64,000 nt of DNA from Rhodovastum sp963804495 (GTDB taxonomy: Bacteria; Pseudomonadota; Alphaproteobacteria; Acetobacterales; Acetobacteraceae). The stretch covers positions 124,001 through 188,000 of the forward strand of contig CAWDQN010000010.1 of NCBI GenBank assembly GCA_963804495.1, written 5' to 3'. The notes under the pieces were generated by a model. That model had not been told where the DNA came from. It made no database searches and saw only the letters and a program-made list of their open reading frames with translations. Positions within the stretch are counted from its first letter, which is position 1. Each line of letters starts with the position of its first letter. Made by a program: the position numbers and the translations under genes. Positions 27,249-36,410 of this stretch are shown here, in pieces.

Positions 27249-28048
27249 GCGGTTTCCTGCTTGCGCGCCGTGATTGCGCCGCGTCTGTCATCGGGCACAC
27301 CGGCGGCCGGACTTTCTTTAGGCCGGAATTGTTACCGTCCTCTTGCCGGCGCCCGTTGCCGGCGCGGAGCGCTGCCCCTGCGGACCGTGCACGGTCCGCA
27401 GGGGCAGCGCTGCGCTTTCAGCGGCCACGGTATCGGTCGGCTGATGCAAATCGTTCCGACATCCGAATGGGTCTGTTCCATAATCTCCTTTCGGCGGGGC
27501 GTCTTGCCGTCTTCGTTTCGGTCATCCCCGGATATCGAGACGCCAGGGGGTACCCTGGACAGGCATGGCCTGGTCGCCCGCAATCGCGGCGCAGGTGCGC
27601 AGACAGCGTTGTCTCTGCGGCATGCGGGGAGTGCATTTTTTTGGACCCGTCGAGTCTGGATCGCCTGTGTGCCGGCCGTTGTCACTGTGGGGCGCGACCG
27701 GGATGCCACACCGCCAATGGTGAACCCTATATACCAAATATTGCCAACGCATTGCCACGAAGCGCGAGACAAAGTCGTTATTTTAAGTGTTTGTAACGTG
27801 ACGGCGGGCGGGCAGGGAAGCGATCAGGGGCATGAAGGAAGGCCGGGCGGCAATCCCTCCTGGCCTTGCTTCCTGCCCCGATGGTCCGCTTACGGCCGCC
27901 GCCCCTGGCCCGGCGGCGGCGTGATTTGGCGGCGAGACTCGGCGGCCCCGCGCCAGCATCCGCGCCGCCCCATCCGTCAAGGGCGCAATTCCGCCGCGCC
28001 CGAAAAATCTTCATTGATTCTCCCAGCCCACCCGGATACCGGGCGACA
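27249..28048. other. Intergenic stretch between the cyclic-di-GMP gene and minC
   Basis: About 800 bases with no supported gene. It contains a perfect 44-base palindrome and, further right, an AT-rich patch (27721-27800, including TTATTTTAAGTG) that is the most likely area for the minCDE promoter. Confidence 0.5.
27368..27411. repeat. Perfect 44-base palindrome
   Basis: Two 22-base arms meet with no spacer: AGCGCTGCCCCTGCGG.. and its exact reverse complement ending ..GGGGCAGCGCT. Centre GTGCAC. It lies about 120 bases upstream of the GGDEF-EAL gene start. It can form a long hairpin in RNA from either strand or a cruciform in DNA. No T-run follows it directly. Confidence 0.95.
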
Positions 28049-28762
28049 GTGACCCCAAATTCCCGCGCCCGACCTGCGTTTCGAGTCCATGGCCGCTCCT
28101 TCCTTGTGCTCGTCCTGAGACCGGAGCCGCCGGTCGACGAATGGCTGGCTGAGCTCGACGCCCAGGTGGCGCGCTCGCCGGCGTTCCTCGAAAGCAAGCC
28201 GGTCGTGGTTGACCTTGGCGGCGTGACCGCCGACGATGCGGACTTGGTCGGGTTGGTGCGGACCCTGCATGGGCGGGGTATCCGCATCCTGTCGGTGGAA
28301 GGCGTCGAACCTTCCTGGGCGGGTGCTGCCGAGTGGGGCCGTGCCATTCCTGGGGGACGATCGACCGGCATGGTGGAAATCTCCTCCGCCATGGCGGTGC
28401 CCGCCTTGGTGCAACCTGCCCCGGAACCCGAGCCCGGTGGGCTGGTCATCAACGAGCCGGTCAGATCCGGCCAGTCGGTGGTCTATCCGCAGGGCGACGT
28501 GACCGTGCTCGGCCCGATTGCGTCCGGGGCCGAGGTGTTTGCCGGCGGCTCGGTGCATGTGTACGGCACGCTGCGTGGTCGGGCAGTGGCGGGGTTCAGG
28601 GGGAATCCGAAGGCGCGCGTATTCTGTCGCCGGCTGGAGGCCGAGCTGGTGGCGATCGACGGCGTCTATCTGACCGCCGACGACATGGATGCGGCGTTGC
28701 GCGGCCGGCCGGTCCAGGCCCGGCTGCAGGGCGACTCGATTGTCATGACGGCCCTGGACTGA
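28049..28762 (+). CDS. minC: Septum-site-determining protein MinC
   Basis: About 237 residues from GTG 28049; the frame is open for 60 more codons upstream, but the MinC N-domain begins at FRVHGRSFLVLVLRPEPPV. The N-terminal FtsZ-inhibiting domain is followed by the C-terminal beta-helix (GGLVINEPVRSGQSVVYPQGDVTVLGPIASGAEVFAGGSVHVYG..LRGRA..G), which binds MinD and dimerises. The closing region matches the family. First gene of minCDE, 23 bases before minD. No clear ribosome-binding site, so the start is uncertain. Confidence 0.9.
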   Translation: MTPNSRARPAFRVHGRSFLVLVLRPEPPVDEWLAELDAQVARSPAFLESKPVVVDLGGVTADDADLVGLVRTLHGRGIRILSVEGVEPSWAGAAEWGRAIPGGRSTGMVEISSAMAVPALVQPAPEPEPGGLVINEPVRSGQSVVYPQGDVTVLGPIASGAEVFAGGSVHVYGTLRGRAVAGFRGNPKARVFCRRLEAELVAIDGVYLTADDMDAALRGRPVQARLQGDSIVMTALD

Positions 28763-28785
28763 CAGGGACAAAGGAGGTGGCGCAG

Positions 28786-29601
28786 ATGGCGAAAATCCTG
28801 GTCGTGACATCCGGCAAGGGAGGGGTCGGCAAGACCACCTCCACCGCCGCGCTCGGCGCCGCGCTGGCGCAGGGCGGACAGACCGTCGTCGTGGTCGACT
28901 TCGACGTGGGTCTGCGCAACCTGGACCTGGTGATGGGGGCGGAACGCCGCGTGGTGTTCGACCTGGTCAACGTGATCCAGGGCGACGCCAAGCTGGCGCA
29001 GGCGTTGATCCGCGACAAGCGGGTCGACACGCTGTCGCTGCTTCCGGCCTCGCAGACCCGCGACAAGGACGCGCTGACGCCGGAAGGAGTGGCCCGGGTG
29101 GTCGCCGAACTGCGGGAGAAATTCGACTGGGTGATCTGCGACAGCCCCGCCGGGATCGAGCGCGGCGCCACCCTGGCGATGCGGCATGCCGACATGGCGG
29201 TGGTGGTCACCAATCCGGAGGTGTCGTCGGTGCGCGACTCCGACCGCATCATCGGCCTGCTCGACTCCAAGACCGAGCGCGCCGAGCGCGGTGAGCGGAT
29301 GGAAAAGCACCTGCTGCTCACCCGCTACAACTCTGCCCGCGCCGCCCGCGGCGAGATGCTGAAGACCGAGGACGTGCTGGAGATCCTCTCCATTCCGCTG
29401 CTGGGCATCATTCCGGAAAGCCAGGAAGTGCTGCGCGCGTCGAACATCGGCAGCCCGGTGACGCTGAGCAGCCCCGAGAGCGCCCCGGCCCGCGCCTATT
29501 TTGACGCCGCCCGCCGCCTGCGTGGCGAGACGGTGCCGGTGAGCGTTCCCGAGGATAGGCGAGGCTTGGTACAACGCCTGTTCAGCCGGAGGGTGGCGTG
29601 A
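28786..29601 (+). CDS. minD: Septum-site-determining ATPase MinD
   Basis: 271 residues. AAGGAGG lies 8 bases before the ATG. Deviant Walker A GKGGVGKTT at residues 10-18, switch DFDVGLRNLDLVMG, and DSPAGIERG. The C-terminal tail RRGLVQRLFSRRVA forms an amphipathic membrane-targeting helix. It drives pole-to-pole oscillation with MinE and carries MinC to the membrane. The stop overlaps the minE GTG (GTGA). Confidence 0.97.
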   Translation: MAKILVVTSGKGGVGKTTSTAALGAALAQGGQTVVVVDFDVGLRNLDLVMGAERRVVFDLVNVIQGDAKLAQALIRDKRVDTLSLLPASQTRDKDALTPEGVARVVAELREKFDWVICDSPAGIERGATLAMRHADMAVVVTNPEVSSVRDSDRIIGLLDSKTERAERGERMEKHLLLTRYNSARAARGEMLKTEDVLEILSIPLLGIIPESQEVLRASNIGSPVTLSSPESAPARAYFDAARRLRGETVPVSVPEDRRGLVQRLFSRRVA

Positions 29602-29861
29602 AACTGCTCAGTTTCCTTTCCCGCCGAGGCACAGCGCCGATCGCGCGCGAACGGCTACAGATCGTGCTGGCGCATGAGCGCGCACTGAACGGCAACTCGG
29701 GCGACCTGGTGCGGATCCTGCAGGAAGAGATCCTCGCGGTGGTGGCCCGGCACGTGAAGATCGAGCGTGAGATGGTGCAGATCAAGCTCGATCGCGGCAA
29801 TTCGATCTCCACCCTCGAGATCGATATCCAGATGCCTGCCGAGCCCTTTCCGGCGCATTAG
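29598..29861 (+). CDS. minE: Cell division topological specificity factor MinE
   Basis: 87 residues, GTG start overlapping the minD stop. N-terminal MKLLSFLSRRGTAPIARERLQIVLAHER carries the membrane-targeting and MinD-activating anti-MinCD helix. The C-terminal topological domain contains LQEEILAVVARHV and LDRGNSISTLEIDIQMP. Length is typical. Confidence 0.95.
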   Translation: MKLLSFLSRRGTAPIARERLQIVLAHERALNGNSGDLVRILQEEILAVVARHVKIEREMVQIKLDRGNSISTLEIDIQMPAEPFPAH

Positions 29862-31173
29862 ATACGGGGACCAGGCGAGGTTTTTCGGCGCTGGCGGGTT
29901 AGGGGGGCAGCGAGCCGGCGCCGTAGAGAGTGGCGCGAGGGTCCTCTGGGCCGCGCGAGCGGCCGCCTGTTCAGTCTGCGCGCAAGGGCGCTGCCGTTAC
30001 GGTCCGGCATTCTGATGCCCTGGCCGGGTCACATTCGCGCGGAGCCGTTCCCATAGGCGCGCAACCATGCCAGCAGCGGCGGCGCGGCTTGCAGCTGCGG
30101 CACCGGTTCGCACGTTTGGTGTCTGCCGCTGGCGTGGCCAGCGTCATCCCGCGGCGGGCGCCGCACGCCGTTCGGACCACCGCAGGGTCGCCGGTTCTTG
30201 TACCACCCAGAGCAACATCGGCCAGGCCTGCGGCAGCCGGCTGTAAAAAAATACCAATGAAACAGAGATCTCGGGCGTTTTGACCGATTGCGGTCAGAGC
30301 GATTGAGAATCTTCATGCGCAGAGGCGGCGCCGGCTCCGGCGACGGATCTCGCTCGGCCGGGTCAGGCCGCCGACGAGATGCATGAAGTTGACCGGGGCG
30401 CTGATCGCGCCCGTCGAGAGACGGTTCCATTCCCTCTGCAGCCCAGTATTCCGCTCCCGCGTCTTTCGGGGTGAGACGAGAGCCGCCCTGATCGTCCGCC
30501 ACAGGATCGGCGCGGAGAGGCCAGTTCCGCTGGCCTTTTTTGGGATGGATCTTGCAGGTGCGGTGTCCGCCTGGCGGCGGGGATGGTTTGCCGGGCGGCG
30601 GCGACCCGTTTGGAGAAAATCCAAAAAACAAGGAATTCCTTATCTGGGCCGCGAATCTTGTGTGACTTCACGTAATTGTGATCGTGTGTATAAAAAGCGT
30701 TAAAAATAAGCGGCATAGGCGCCGCGGCGCCATTCGGAACGTCTCAATTTCTGGCGAATTTGCGTGCAAATGGAAATTCATGGTTGCGCGCTGGCGGCGC
30801 AACTCTTAATTACGCGGGCAAGGACGAGCGCTCTCGTGCTCCGGTTGCATAAATCGGCAGCAAACGTCTCTTTTATCAATCGGAGTCGAAAAATGCACCC
30901 GCGCCTCGGCTGCCCGCAACCGTTCCGCGACGGTGCCGCCCCCGCTGGTTTTTTCGCTGCCCGCTCCTCCGCCGGCATCGCTACCGCGCCGCCGCCTGAC
31001 GCGGCCAAGCCTGCGATCGCTGCCAACAAAGTCGTGAAAGCCCGGACTAAAACGAACGAAAATATCGAATATAGATTACAAATATAGCGAAATACAAATT
31101 TGCTAATTCTATCCATAAATTTGGTCTGGCCAGAAAAAACCCTCTGGGCAGCCGGAAAAATCTAGGTGTTCAA
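29862..31173. other. Long intergenic region, right half AT-rich
   Basis: About 1.3 kb without a convincing gene. It holds a small hairpin GACCGATTGCGGTC (about 30281) and, from about 30600, DNA clearly richer in A/T than its surroundings (TATAAAAAGCGTTAAAAATAA near 30690). This AT-rich part probably carries the promoter of the RTX-type gene and may mark transferred DNA. One weak small-ORF candidate is listed separately. Confidence 0.55.
30893..31087 (+). CDS. Possible small ORF upstream of the RTX-type gene
   Basis: 64 codons starting at ATG 30893 with CGGAG 7-8 bases upstream; sequence MHPRLGCPQPFRDG, a short Ala/Pro-rich middle and a Lys/Thr/Asn tail. No family recognised, and the composition of the first half is compatible with chance in GC-rich DNA. 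Confidence 0.25.
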   Translation: MHPRLGCPQPFRDGAAPAGFFAARSSAGIATAPPPDAAKPAIAANKVVKARTKTNENIEYRLQI

Positions 31174-32745
31174 ATGACCGTCGCCCTCGCCAGCAACCCA
31201 AGCCTCTCCACGTCGCATTTTTTGTTTTCAACGGGCTCGGTCGACCCCAACACCGGCTATGCCGGTTATTATGCCGACAACGCGGCAATTCCCGGCACGC
31301 TGTGCCAGGATTGGTATGTCTACCAATGGGAACGGCAGGAAAGCGCCAGCCAGTCGGAATACCTGGACCCGGCCAATGCGAATATGTCGACCGGCGCCGA
31401 CAATGACCCTTTTTACGGGTCGTCGATCTATACAGTCGCAGCGCCGGATGGCTCCGGTCAGTTCAGCGTCTTCAACGACAACGGCCAGTTCGTTTACGAC
31501 ATGCGCGAATCGGTCGACCCGGCAACCGCGGCCTCGACATCCGCCTATGGCAGCCCCGACCTGGGCTTGCAGACCATGCCCGGCCTGATGGGCGGTGCCG
31601 CGATCACGCTGGACCACCCGATCACGCTGTCGCTCGACGCGAGAATTCGCGAGGCTGATGTCGCCTATGCCGCCGGCACAACCGAGCAGCCCTTCGCTGT
31701 CACCAATCCGCTCGGTTCGGCCGGAATGGGGGTGGTTCTCACCTTCAACTCGGCAAATCTCCACGTCACCCTGTTTCTGCAGGCCGAACTGGCGGATTCA
31801 CGGTTCAACACCACGCCAATCGCCTACCAGAACACCAGTTTCGATGGCTATACGACGACGGTGATCTATAACGACGTGAATGCCAGTGGCGCGGAACTGC
31901 CCTATGTGACCGGCGACACGCCGGAGCAGATCAAATGGAACATCAATGCGATGCTCCAGGATGCCATCCAGGGCGTCCCCTCGCTGGCCGAAAACGCGGC
32001 ACAACTGGACAACATGAGCCAATGGCATTTCAACAGCACCTATGTCGGATTGGAGATGGGCGGCACCAATGCGCCGACGCTTGAGGGCAGCGCCACTCTG
32101 GATATGCAGGTCTCGAACCTGAACCTGCAGGTTGATCCGACCACAACGTATGACGCGTCCACCGCGCCGAATGGCGGCAACGCGCTGATATCGGCTTCCT
32201 ACGGCGATGCGCCGCAAATTCAGTTCACCGACAACACAAGCGGGCTGTCGGGCACGACCTATGGGGTGGCCTATACCGGACCGGTCGCCGGCATCAAATC
32301 CGAATATATCTATGAAGGAACGGATTCGATGCATTTCATTGCTCCGCCGGACACCTATATCGTTGGCGGCCAGGGCGACGATAACATCACCGCCACGTCG
32401 GGAAATAACATTCTCGATGGCGGCGCTGGATCGAACGTGCTGACCGGCGGAAGTGGGGATGACACTTTCTACCTGTCCGGACTGTCCGGGCTGTCCACGT
32501 CGGACACCATCGATAATTTCCATAGCGGCGACGCGGCGACGATTTGGGGTGCGCTCAGCAATGTGAAATGGGTTGACAGCCAGGGCGTGTCCGGGGGCCA
32601 CGGACTGACCTTGTTGGCAACCGGCTCCAAGGGGCAATCTCTCAGCATGACGTTCAGCGGATTGACGACCGGCGACCTGTCGCATCTTTCAATTTCGTCC
32701 GGTAATGTCGGTGGGACTCCTGACTTGCTCATCTATAATTTCTGA
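31174..32745 (+). CDS. RTX-type secreted calcium-binding protein with an unrecognised N-terminal domain
   Basis: 523 residues, rich in Asn, Asp, Gly, Ser and Thr and nearly free of Cys (one) and Lys, typical of type I-secreted proteins. Residues about 392-430 contain RTX nonapeptide repeats (GGQGDDNIT, GGAGSNVLT, GGSGDDTFYL). The C-terminal 90 residues (TIDNFHSGD.., ending LLIYNF) form the usual uncleaved secretion-signal region. No N-terminal signal peptide. Residues 1-380 match no family I can name; they contain a beta-rich stretch (GMGVVLTFNSANLHVTLFLQ). No ABC/HlyD/TolC export genes are nearby. AGGTG precedes the ATG. Neighbouring DNA is AT-rich. Confidence 0.8.
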   Translation: MTVALASNPSLSTSHFLFSTGSVDPNTGYAGYYADNAAIPGTLCQDWYVYQWERQESASQSEYLDPANANMSTGADNDPFYGSSIYTVAAPDGSGQFSVFNDNGQFVYDMRESVDPATAASTSAYGSPDLGLQTMPGLMGGAAITLDHPITLSLDARIREADVAYAAGTTEQPFAVTNPLGSAGMGVVLTFNSANLHVTLFLQAELADSRFNTTPIAYQNTSFDGYTTTVIYNDVNASGAELPYVTGDTPEQIKWNINAMLQDAIQGVPSLAENAAQLDNMSQWHFNSTYVGLEMGGTNAPTLEGSATLDMQVSNLNLQVDPTTTYDASTAPNGGNALISASYGDAPQIQFTDNTSGLSGTTYGVAYTGPVAGIKSEYIYEGTDSMHFIAPPDTYIVGGQGDDNITATSGNNILDGGAGSNVLTGGSGDDTFYLSGLSGLSTSDTIDNFHSGDAATIWGALSNVKWVDSQGVSGGHGLTLLATGSKGQSLSMTFSGLTTGDLSHLSISSGNVGGTPDLLIYNF

Positions 32746-32936
32746 ATGATCAGCCTATGCGGCATCTTGCAGTTTAAAGAATAAAAATCATCATCTTGTC
32801 TGCGGTTTTCGCGGCGGCTTCCAAATAACGTCGCGCCGACCGGTCTCATTTTATTTCATGCAGGAAATCGCGTTGCATTTGCCAGGCCGGGTTGGCGTCA
32901 TGCGCCTCCCTCTGTCGTCTGTGTCCAGGATAATTC

Positions 32937-33563
32937 TTACTCCAACCGCCAGTCCATTTCTAACATCAGCGGCGTGCGCTCGCGCGTCCGCTGTTCCCGC
33001 GGGCTCATCGCCATCCAGTCCTGCAGGCGCCGGATCACGTTGCGCGTCACGAAGGCCAGCTCCAGCGACAGTGCTTCTTCCAGCCCATACCACCGCAGCT
33101 CTTCCAGTTCGCCTGACCCCGCGATGCTGCCGGACACGCGTTCCGCCGCCACCACCAGAAAGCGTGCGTTGAACCGCACCGGGCTGGCTCGCGGCGTCAC
33201 CGCGCGGCAAAGATAGTCCAACCCGTCCAGATGCGGCGGCGTCCCGAGCGAAAGCCCGCTTTCCTCCTCCAGTTCGCGGGCGGCGGCGCTGGCCAGCCCC
33301 CGCGCGAGTTGCGGGTTGGCCGCGACCAGCAGGTGCCGCATCACCTCAGGGCGCAGCTCCGAGGCGGCCGGCGCGGTGCAGTCCCCGGCGTCGACCGCGC
33401 CGCCCGGGAACACCAGATGAAGCGGCAGGAACCGATGGTTGGCGCAGCGCATGCCCATCAGGGTTTCAGGCCCGGACGTCCCATGCCGCAACACGATCAG
33501 GCTGGCAGCATGGCGCGGCTCCACCTCGCGGCAAGCGGTCTCGGCGGGCAAATTCTCGGGCAT
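32937..33563 (-). CDS. NUDIX hydrolase
   Basis: 208 residues. Opens with PRHAASLIVLRHG, then LVFPGGAVDAGD, and the Nudix box segment ASAAARELEEESGLSL with the REx2EE metal-binding acids. The spacing between the GG and RE portions is long, as in NUDT19-like enzymes that act on CoA derivatives; substrate not predictable. It lies 82 bases downstream of the SDR gene on the same strand, probably one operon. Confidence 0.85.
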   Translation of the reverse strand: MPENLPAETACREVEPRHAASLIVLRHGTSGPETLMGMRCANHRFLPLHLVFPGGAVDAGDCTAPAASELRPEVMRHLLVAANPQLARGLASAAARELEEESGLSLGTPPHLDGLDYLCRAVTPRASPVRFNARFLVVAAERVSGSIAGSGELEELRWYGLEEALSLELAFVTRNVIRRLQDWMAMSPREQRTRERTPLMLEMDWRLE

Positions 33564-33644
33564 GGGGCGTGGTCCTCTGGCCGCAAGCTCGCCGCCGCTT
33601 GCGCTCCACGCAAGCGGCGACTCACTGTGGCGGCGGAAAAACCC

Positions 33645-34556
33645 TCATACCGGATCCCACGAAAACACATCCCCCGACCGGTCCAGCGGCGTGAACCCGG
33701 TCCGCAGGGCCGGCAGCGCATGCTCGGCGATCAGAGCCGGCGTCCACCCCTCGCTGCGGTGCACGCTGCGGACCGGCCGGCTTTGACTGAACAGGAAAAT
33801 CTCGTGCATGCGCGGCGCGAACACCTGCCCGGTCACCTCCCGCGCGGCGTCGGACGCCAGAAACACCGCCAGGGGCGCGTTCTTGTCGGGCGTCATCTCC
33901 TGCAGGCGCGCCAGCCGCTGCTGTTGTGCCTCGGTATCCGCCGGGATCGCTTGCGTCATCCGGCTCCAGGCGAACGGGGCGATGCAGTTGCTGCGCACAT
34001 TGTAGCGCGCCATGTCGAGGGCGATCGACTTGGAAAGCGCGACGATGCCGAGCTTGGCGGCCGAATAATTCGCCTGGCCGAAGTTGCCGATCAGCCCGGA
34101 GGTGCTGGTCATGTGCACGAAAGCGCCGCTTTCTTGTCGGCGGAAATGCTCCGCCGCGGCCCGGCTGACAAAGAAGCTGCCGTTCAGGTGCACGCCGATC
34201 ACCGCCAGCCAGTCCTCCGGCGTCATCTTATGAAAGATCACGTCGCGCAGGATGCCGGCGTTGTTCACCACCACGTCCACCCTGCCGAACTGATCGAGCG
34301 CACACTGCACGATCTTCCGGGCGCTGTTCCAGTCCGCCACGCTGTCGGTGCTGACCGCCGCCTGCCCGCCGCGCTGCGTGATGATCTGCTTGGTCTGTTC
34401 CGCCGGGGACGCCGACCCGCCAACGCCTGCCAGCGAGGCGCCGACATCGTTAATGACAACGCGCGCGCCCTCGAGCGCCATGGCAAGGGCAATTTCCCGA
34501 CCGATCCCGCCGCCGGCGCCGGTGACAACGGCGACTTTTGCATCCATCATGCCCAT
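33645..34556 (-). CDS. Short-chain dehydrogenase/reductase (SDR), NAD(P)-dependent
   Basis: 303 residues from ATG 34556; ATG 34550 and 34547 are alternatives, while the frame upstream runs through repeat DNA. Rossmann motif TGAGGGIGREIA, NNAGIL, catalytic Ser in TSTSG and YxxxK in ANYSAAKLG. The long insert after NDVGASLAGVGGSASPAEQT and the C-terminal extension (FSQSRPVRSVHRSEGW) resemble the dehydrogenase part of multifunctional 3-hydroxyacyl-CoA enzymes. A role in fatty acyl metabolism is a fair guess. Upstream of the NUDIX gene. Confidence 0.88.
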   Translation of the reverse strand: MGMMDAKVAVVTGAGGGIGREIALAMALEGARVVINDVGASLAGVGGSASPAEQTKQIITQRGGQAAVSTDSVADWNSARKIVQCALDQFGRVDVVVNNAGILRDVIFHKMTPEDWLAVIGVHLNGSFFVSRAAAEHFRRQESGAFVHMTSTSGLIGNFGQANYSAAKLGIVALSKSIALDMARYNVRSNCIAPFAWSRMTQAIPADTEAQQQRLARLQEMTPDKNAPLAVFLASDAAREVTGQVFAPRMHEIFLFSQSRPVRSVHRSEGWTPALIAEHALPALRTGFTPLDRSGDVFSWDPV

Positions 34557-34646
34557 AGCGTTTCCATCCGTTTTGTTTCGTCGACCATAAGCTCCCGGGC
34601 CGGGTGCTGTGAACCCGTGCCGCGGGTGCGGTTGGGGCGGTAAAAG

Positions 34647-34676
34647 AAGGCAAGGCAAGGCAAGGCAAGGCAAGGC
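34647..34676. repeat. AAGGC pentamer tandem repeat
   Basis: Six consecutive AAGGC units directly abutting the palindromic repeat element to the right. Five-base units shift frame when copy number changes, but the run is intergenic here. Confidence 0.9.
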
Positions 34677-34764
34677 CAGGGCTCTGCCCTGGACCCGCCA
34701 AGGGCCGAGAGGCCCTTGGAACCCACTACTTAAGAGGAGCGGGGACCAGGGCTGAGCCCTGGTT
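34674..34764. repeat. Dispersed palindromic repeat element, copies A and E
   Basis: Contains CCAGGGCTCTGCCCTGG, then GGACCCGCC and the stem AAGGGCC..GGCCCTT (copy A, about 34676-34722), followed by a second related palindrome CCAGGGCTGAGCCCTGG (copy E, about 34748-34764). Same family as the elements at 49871, 59057 and 63129. Between the divergent SDR and DUF4349 genes. Confidence 0.85.
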
Positions 34765-34819
34765 CCGACGCGGCACGTCTGGTTATCTTAGGATTGCCCC
34801 GCAAGCATCCGGAGCCGCC

Positions 34820-35734
34820 ATGCCCGATCTTTGTCAACCGCCCACCGCGCGGGTCACGCCCGGGAATGCCGGCCGCCACGGTGGCGCACTGCGGTTCGCG
34901 ACCCTGCTGGCGCTTCTGCTGGCGCTCGGCGGTTGCAACCAAAATCCCGCACGGATGGCGGGTTCGCTTGAGCGCGCACCTGCACCGGGCCAGGCGACGC
35001 TCGCGGGCTCCGGCGCCACCGCCGGGAATAACGCCAAGCTGGCCTACAGTCATAACATTGCGTTGGAAATGCCGTCGCCAAGCATCGCGCCGCGCTACAC
35101 CCGCGCGCGCGATCTGTGCATCAGCAATGCACAGCTCAATTGCGTCATTCTCAACGCCTCGCTCAACATGGGCGACCCGGCCGAAGACCTGCTTCCGGGT
35201 GCTTCATTGACCGTTCGATTGCCGCATGGCTCCGTCGCGTCGTTCGAGGAAACCCTGCTGGCGCCGCTGCCGAATGAGAAGACGGGGGAAGCCATCCTGC
35301 GGTCGCAGGTGACGGCGGCGGAGGATCTGACCGGGGCGATCGCCGATCTCGAACAACGGCAGGCGCAGCTGACGGATTATCGCGAGCGCCTGACCGCGCT
35401 CGCGAACCGCGCGGATGCGAAAGTCGAGGATCTGATCAAGATCGAGAGCGAATTGTCCAGCGCGCAGACCGAGCTTGAATCCATCGCGGCGCGAAAGAAC
35501 GGGCTTGATCAGCGCGTGGCGACGGAAAGCCTTGCCATCGATTTCCAAGCCAGACCGGGGGTGGGCGGCAATTTCATCGGGCCTGTCAGGCTGGCATGGC
35601 GTCAGGGTGGCGAAGTGTTGGGCGAGAGCGCGGGAAACGCCATCCGCTTTGCCATCGTTCTCTTGCCATGGCTGCCGATCGCCGCGATTGGACTGGTGCT
35701 CATCCGTCTGATCGTGCGGCGCTGGCGCCGATAG
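34820..35734 (+). CDS. DUF4349-type membrane lipoprotein
   Basis: 304 residues. Signal FATLLALLLALGGC is a lipobox with Cys39 as the lipid site. A beta region (CISNAQLNCVILNASL) is followed by a long coiled-coil (about 155-220, DLEQRQAQLTDYRERLTALANRADAKVEDLIKIE split over heptads), a beta stretch, and a C-terminal membrane helix (FAIVLLPWLPIAAIGLVLI) with an Arg-rich cytoplasmic end. This layout is characteristic of DUF4349 proteins of unknown function. Two attachment points (lipid and helix) are notable. Confidence 0.75.
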   Translation: MPDLCQPPTARVTPGNAGRHGGALRFATLLALLLALGGCNQNPARMAGSLERAPAPGQATLAGSGATAGNNAKLAYSHNIALEMPSPSIAPRYTRARDLCISNAQLNCVILNASLNMGDPAEDLLPGASLTVRLPHGSVASFEETLLAPLPNEKTGEAILRSQVTAAEDLTGAIADLEQRQAQLTDYRERLTALANRADAKVEDLIKIESELSSAQTELESIAARKNGLDQRVATESLAIDFQARPGVGGNFIGPVRLAWRQGGEVLGESAGNAIRFAIVLLPWLPIAAIGLVLIRLIVRRWRR

Positions 35735-35883
35735 GGGAGGGGATACGCGGTCGTTCTGGGGCGACATCCTCCGAACCTTCGGCGCCCCGCCCATCCGATG
35801 CCCGAGCGGGCGATGGAATCCTGCTCGCGCGCGCGTGAGCAGCCTTGACGGCGCGGTAAGGATGCGCCATTTCAGGGTAATCA

Positions 35884-35898
35884 GGACCTCATTGGTCC
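35884..35898. promoter_or_regulatory. Putative operator of the Rrf2/SUF regulator
   Basis: Inverted repeat GGACC-TCATT-GGTCC, 20 bases before the regulator ATG. Position and symmetry suit autoregulation by the Rrf2 protein; visual evidence only. Confidence 0.4.
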
Positions 35899-35917
35899 AC
35901 TTAAGGTGGCAGCCTTC

Positions 35918-36397
35918 ATGCTCAGGCTTTCCAAGCTGACCGATTACGCCGTGGTGGTGCTGCTGCGGCTTTCCACCACCTCCGACAGTTGCGATGGCGT
36001 GCAGACCTCGCCTTGCATCGCCGCCGCCACCGGCGTGCCCGAGCCGACGGTGGCCAAAGTGCTGAAGGCGCTCAGCGCCGCGCATCTGGTGGTCTCTCAC
36101 CGCGGCGCGAGGGGCGGCTACCGGTTGCTGCGGGGGCTGGATCACATCGCCATCGCCGATGTCATCAGCGCCATCGACGGCCCGATCGCGCTCACCGCCT
36201 GCGTCGACGGCGCCGCCTCACCCTGCGAGGTGAAGGGTCTGTGCGCGGTGAAGGGGCGGTGGGACCTGGTGAACGATGCCATCCGGCAGGCGCTGGGGCG
36301 GATTACCCTGGCCGATATGCGCGAGGCCTCCGTCCCGCCGGCCTTCCGCTTCGATCCCGCGCTCCCGCCGCATCCGCAAATCCCGCTGGCCGAATAG
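35918..36397 (+). CDS. Rrf2-family Fe-S-responsive regulator of the SUF operon
   Basis: 159 residues; ATG 35918 matches the family N-terminus MLRLSKLTDYAVVVLLRLS. The winged helix covers about 25-65 (VPEPTVAKVLKALSAAHLV, RGARGGYRL). Three Cys in ACVDGAASPCEVKGLC are the expected cluster ligands, so it should sense Fe-S status like IscR/SufR. It is 13 bases before sufB, first gene of the operon, and probably regulates itself and the suf genes through the nearby inverted repeat. Confidence 0.92.
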   Translation: MLRLSKLTDYAVVVLLRLSTTSDSCDGVQTSPCIAAATGVPEPTVAKVLKALSAAHLVVSHRGARGGYRLLRGLDHIAIADVISAIDGPIALTACVDGAASPCEVKGLCAVKGRWDLVNDAIRQALGRITLADMREASVPPAFRFDPALPPHPQIPLAE

Positions 36398-36410
36398 AGG
36401 AGGTCTCATC

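Noticed and set aside
30313..30624. Minus-strand ORF containing RLSTGAISAPVNFMHLVGGLTRP
   Set aside because: A protein-like patch, but no start site, no family and no conserved neighbour; could be a decayed gene, not supportable.
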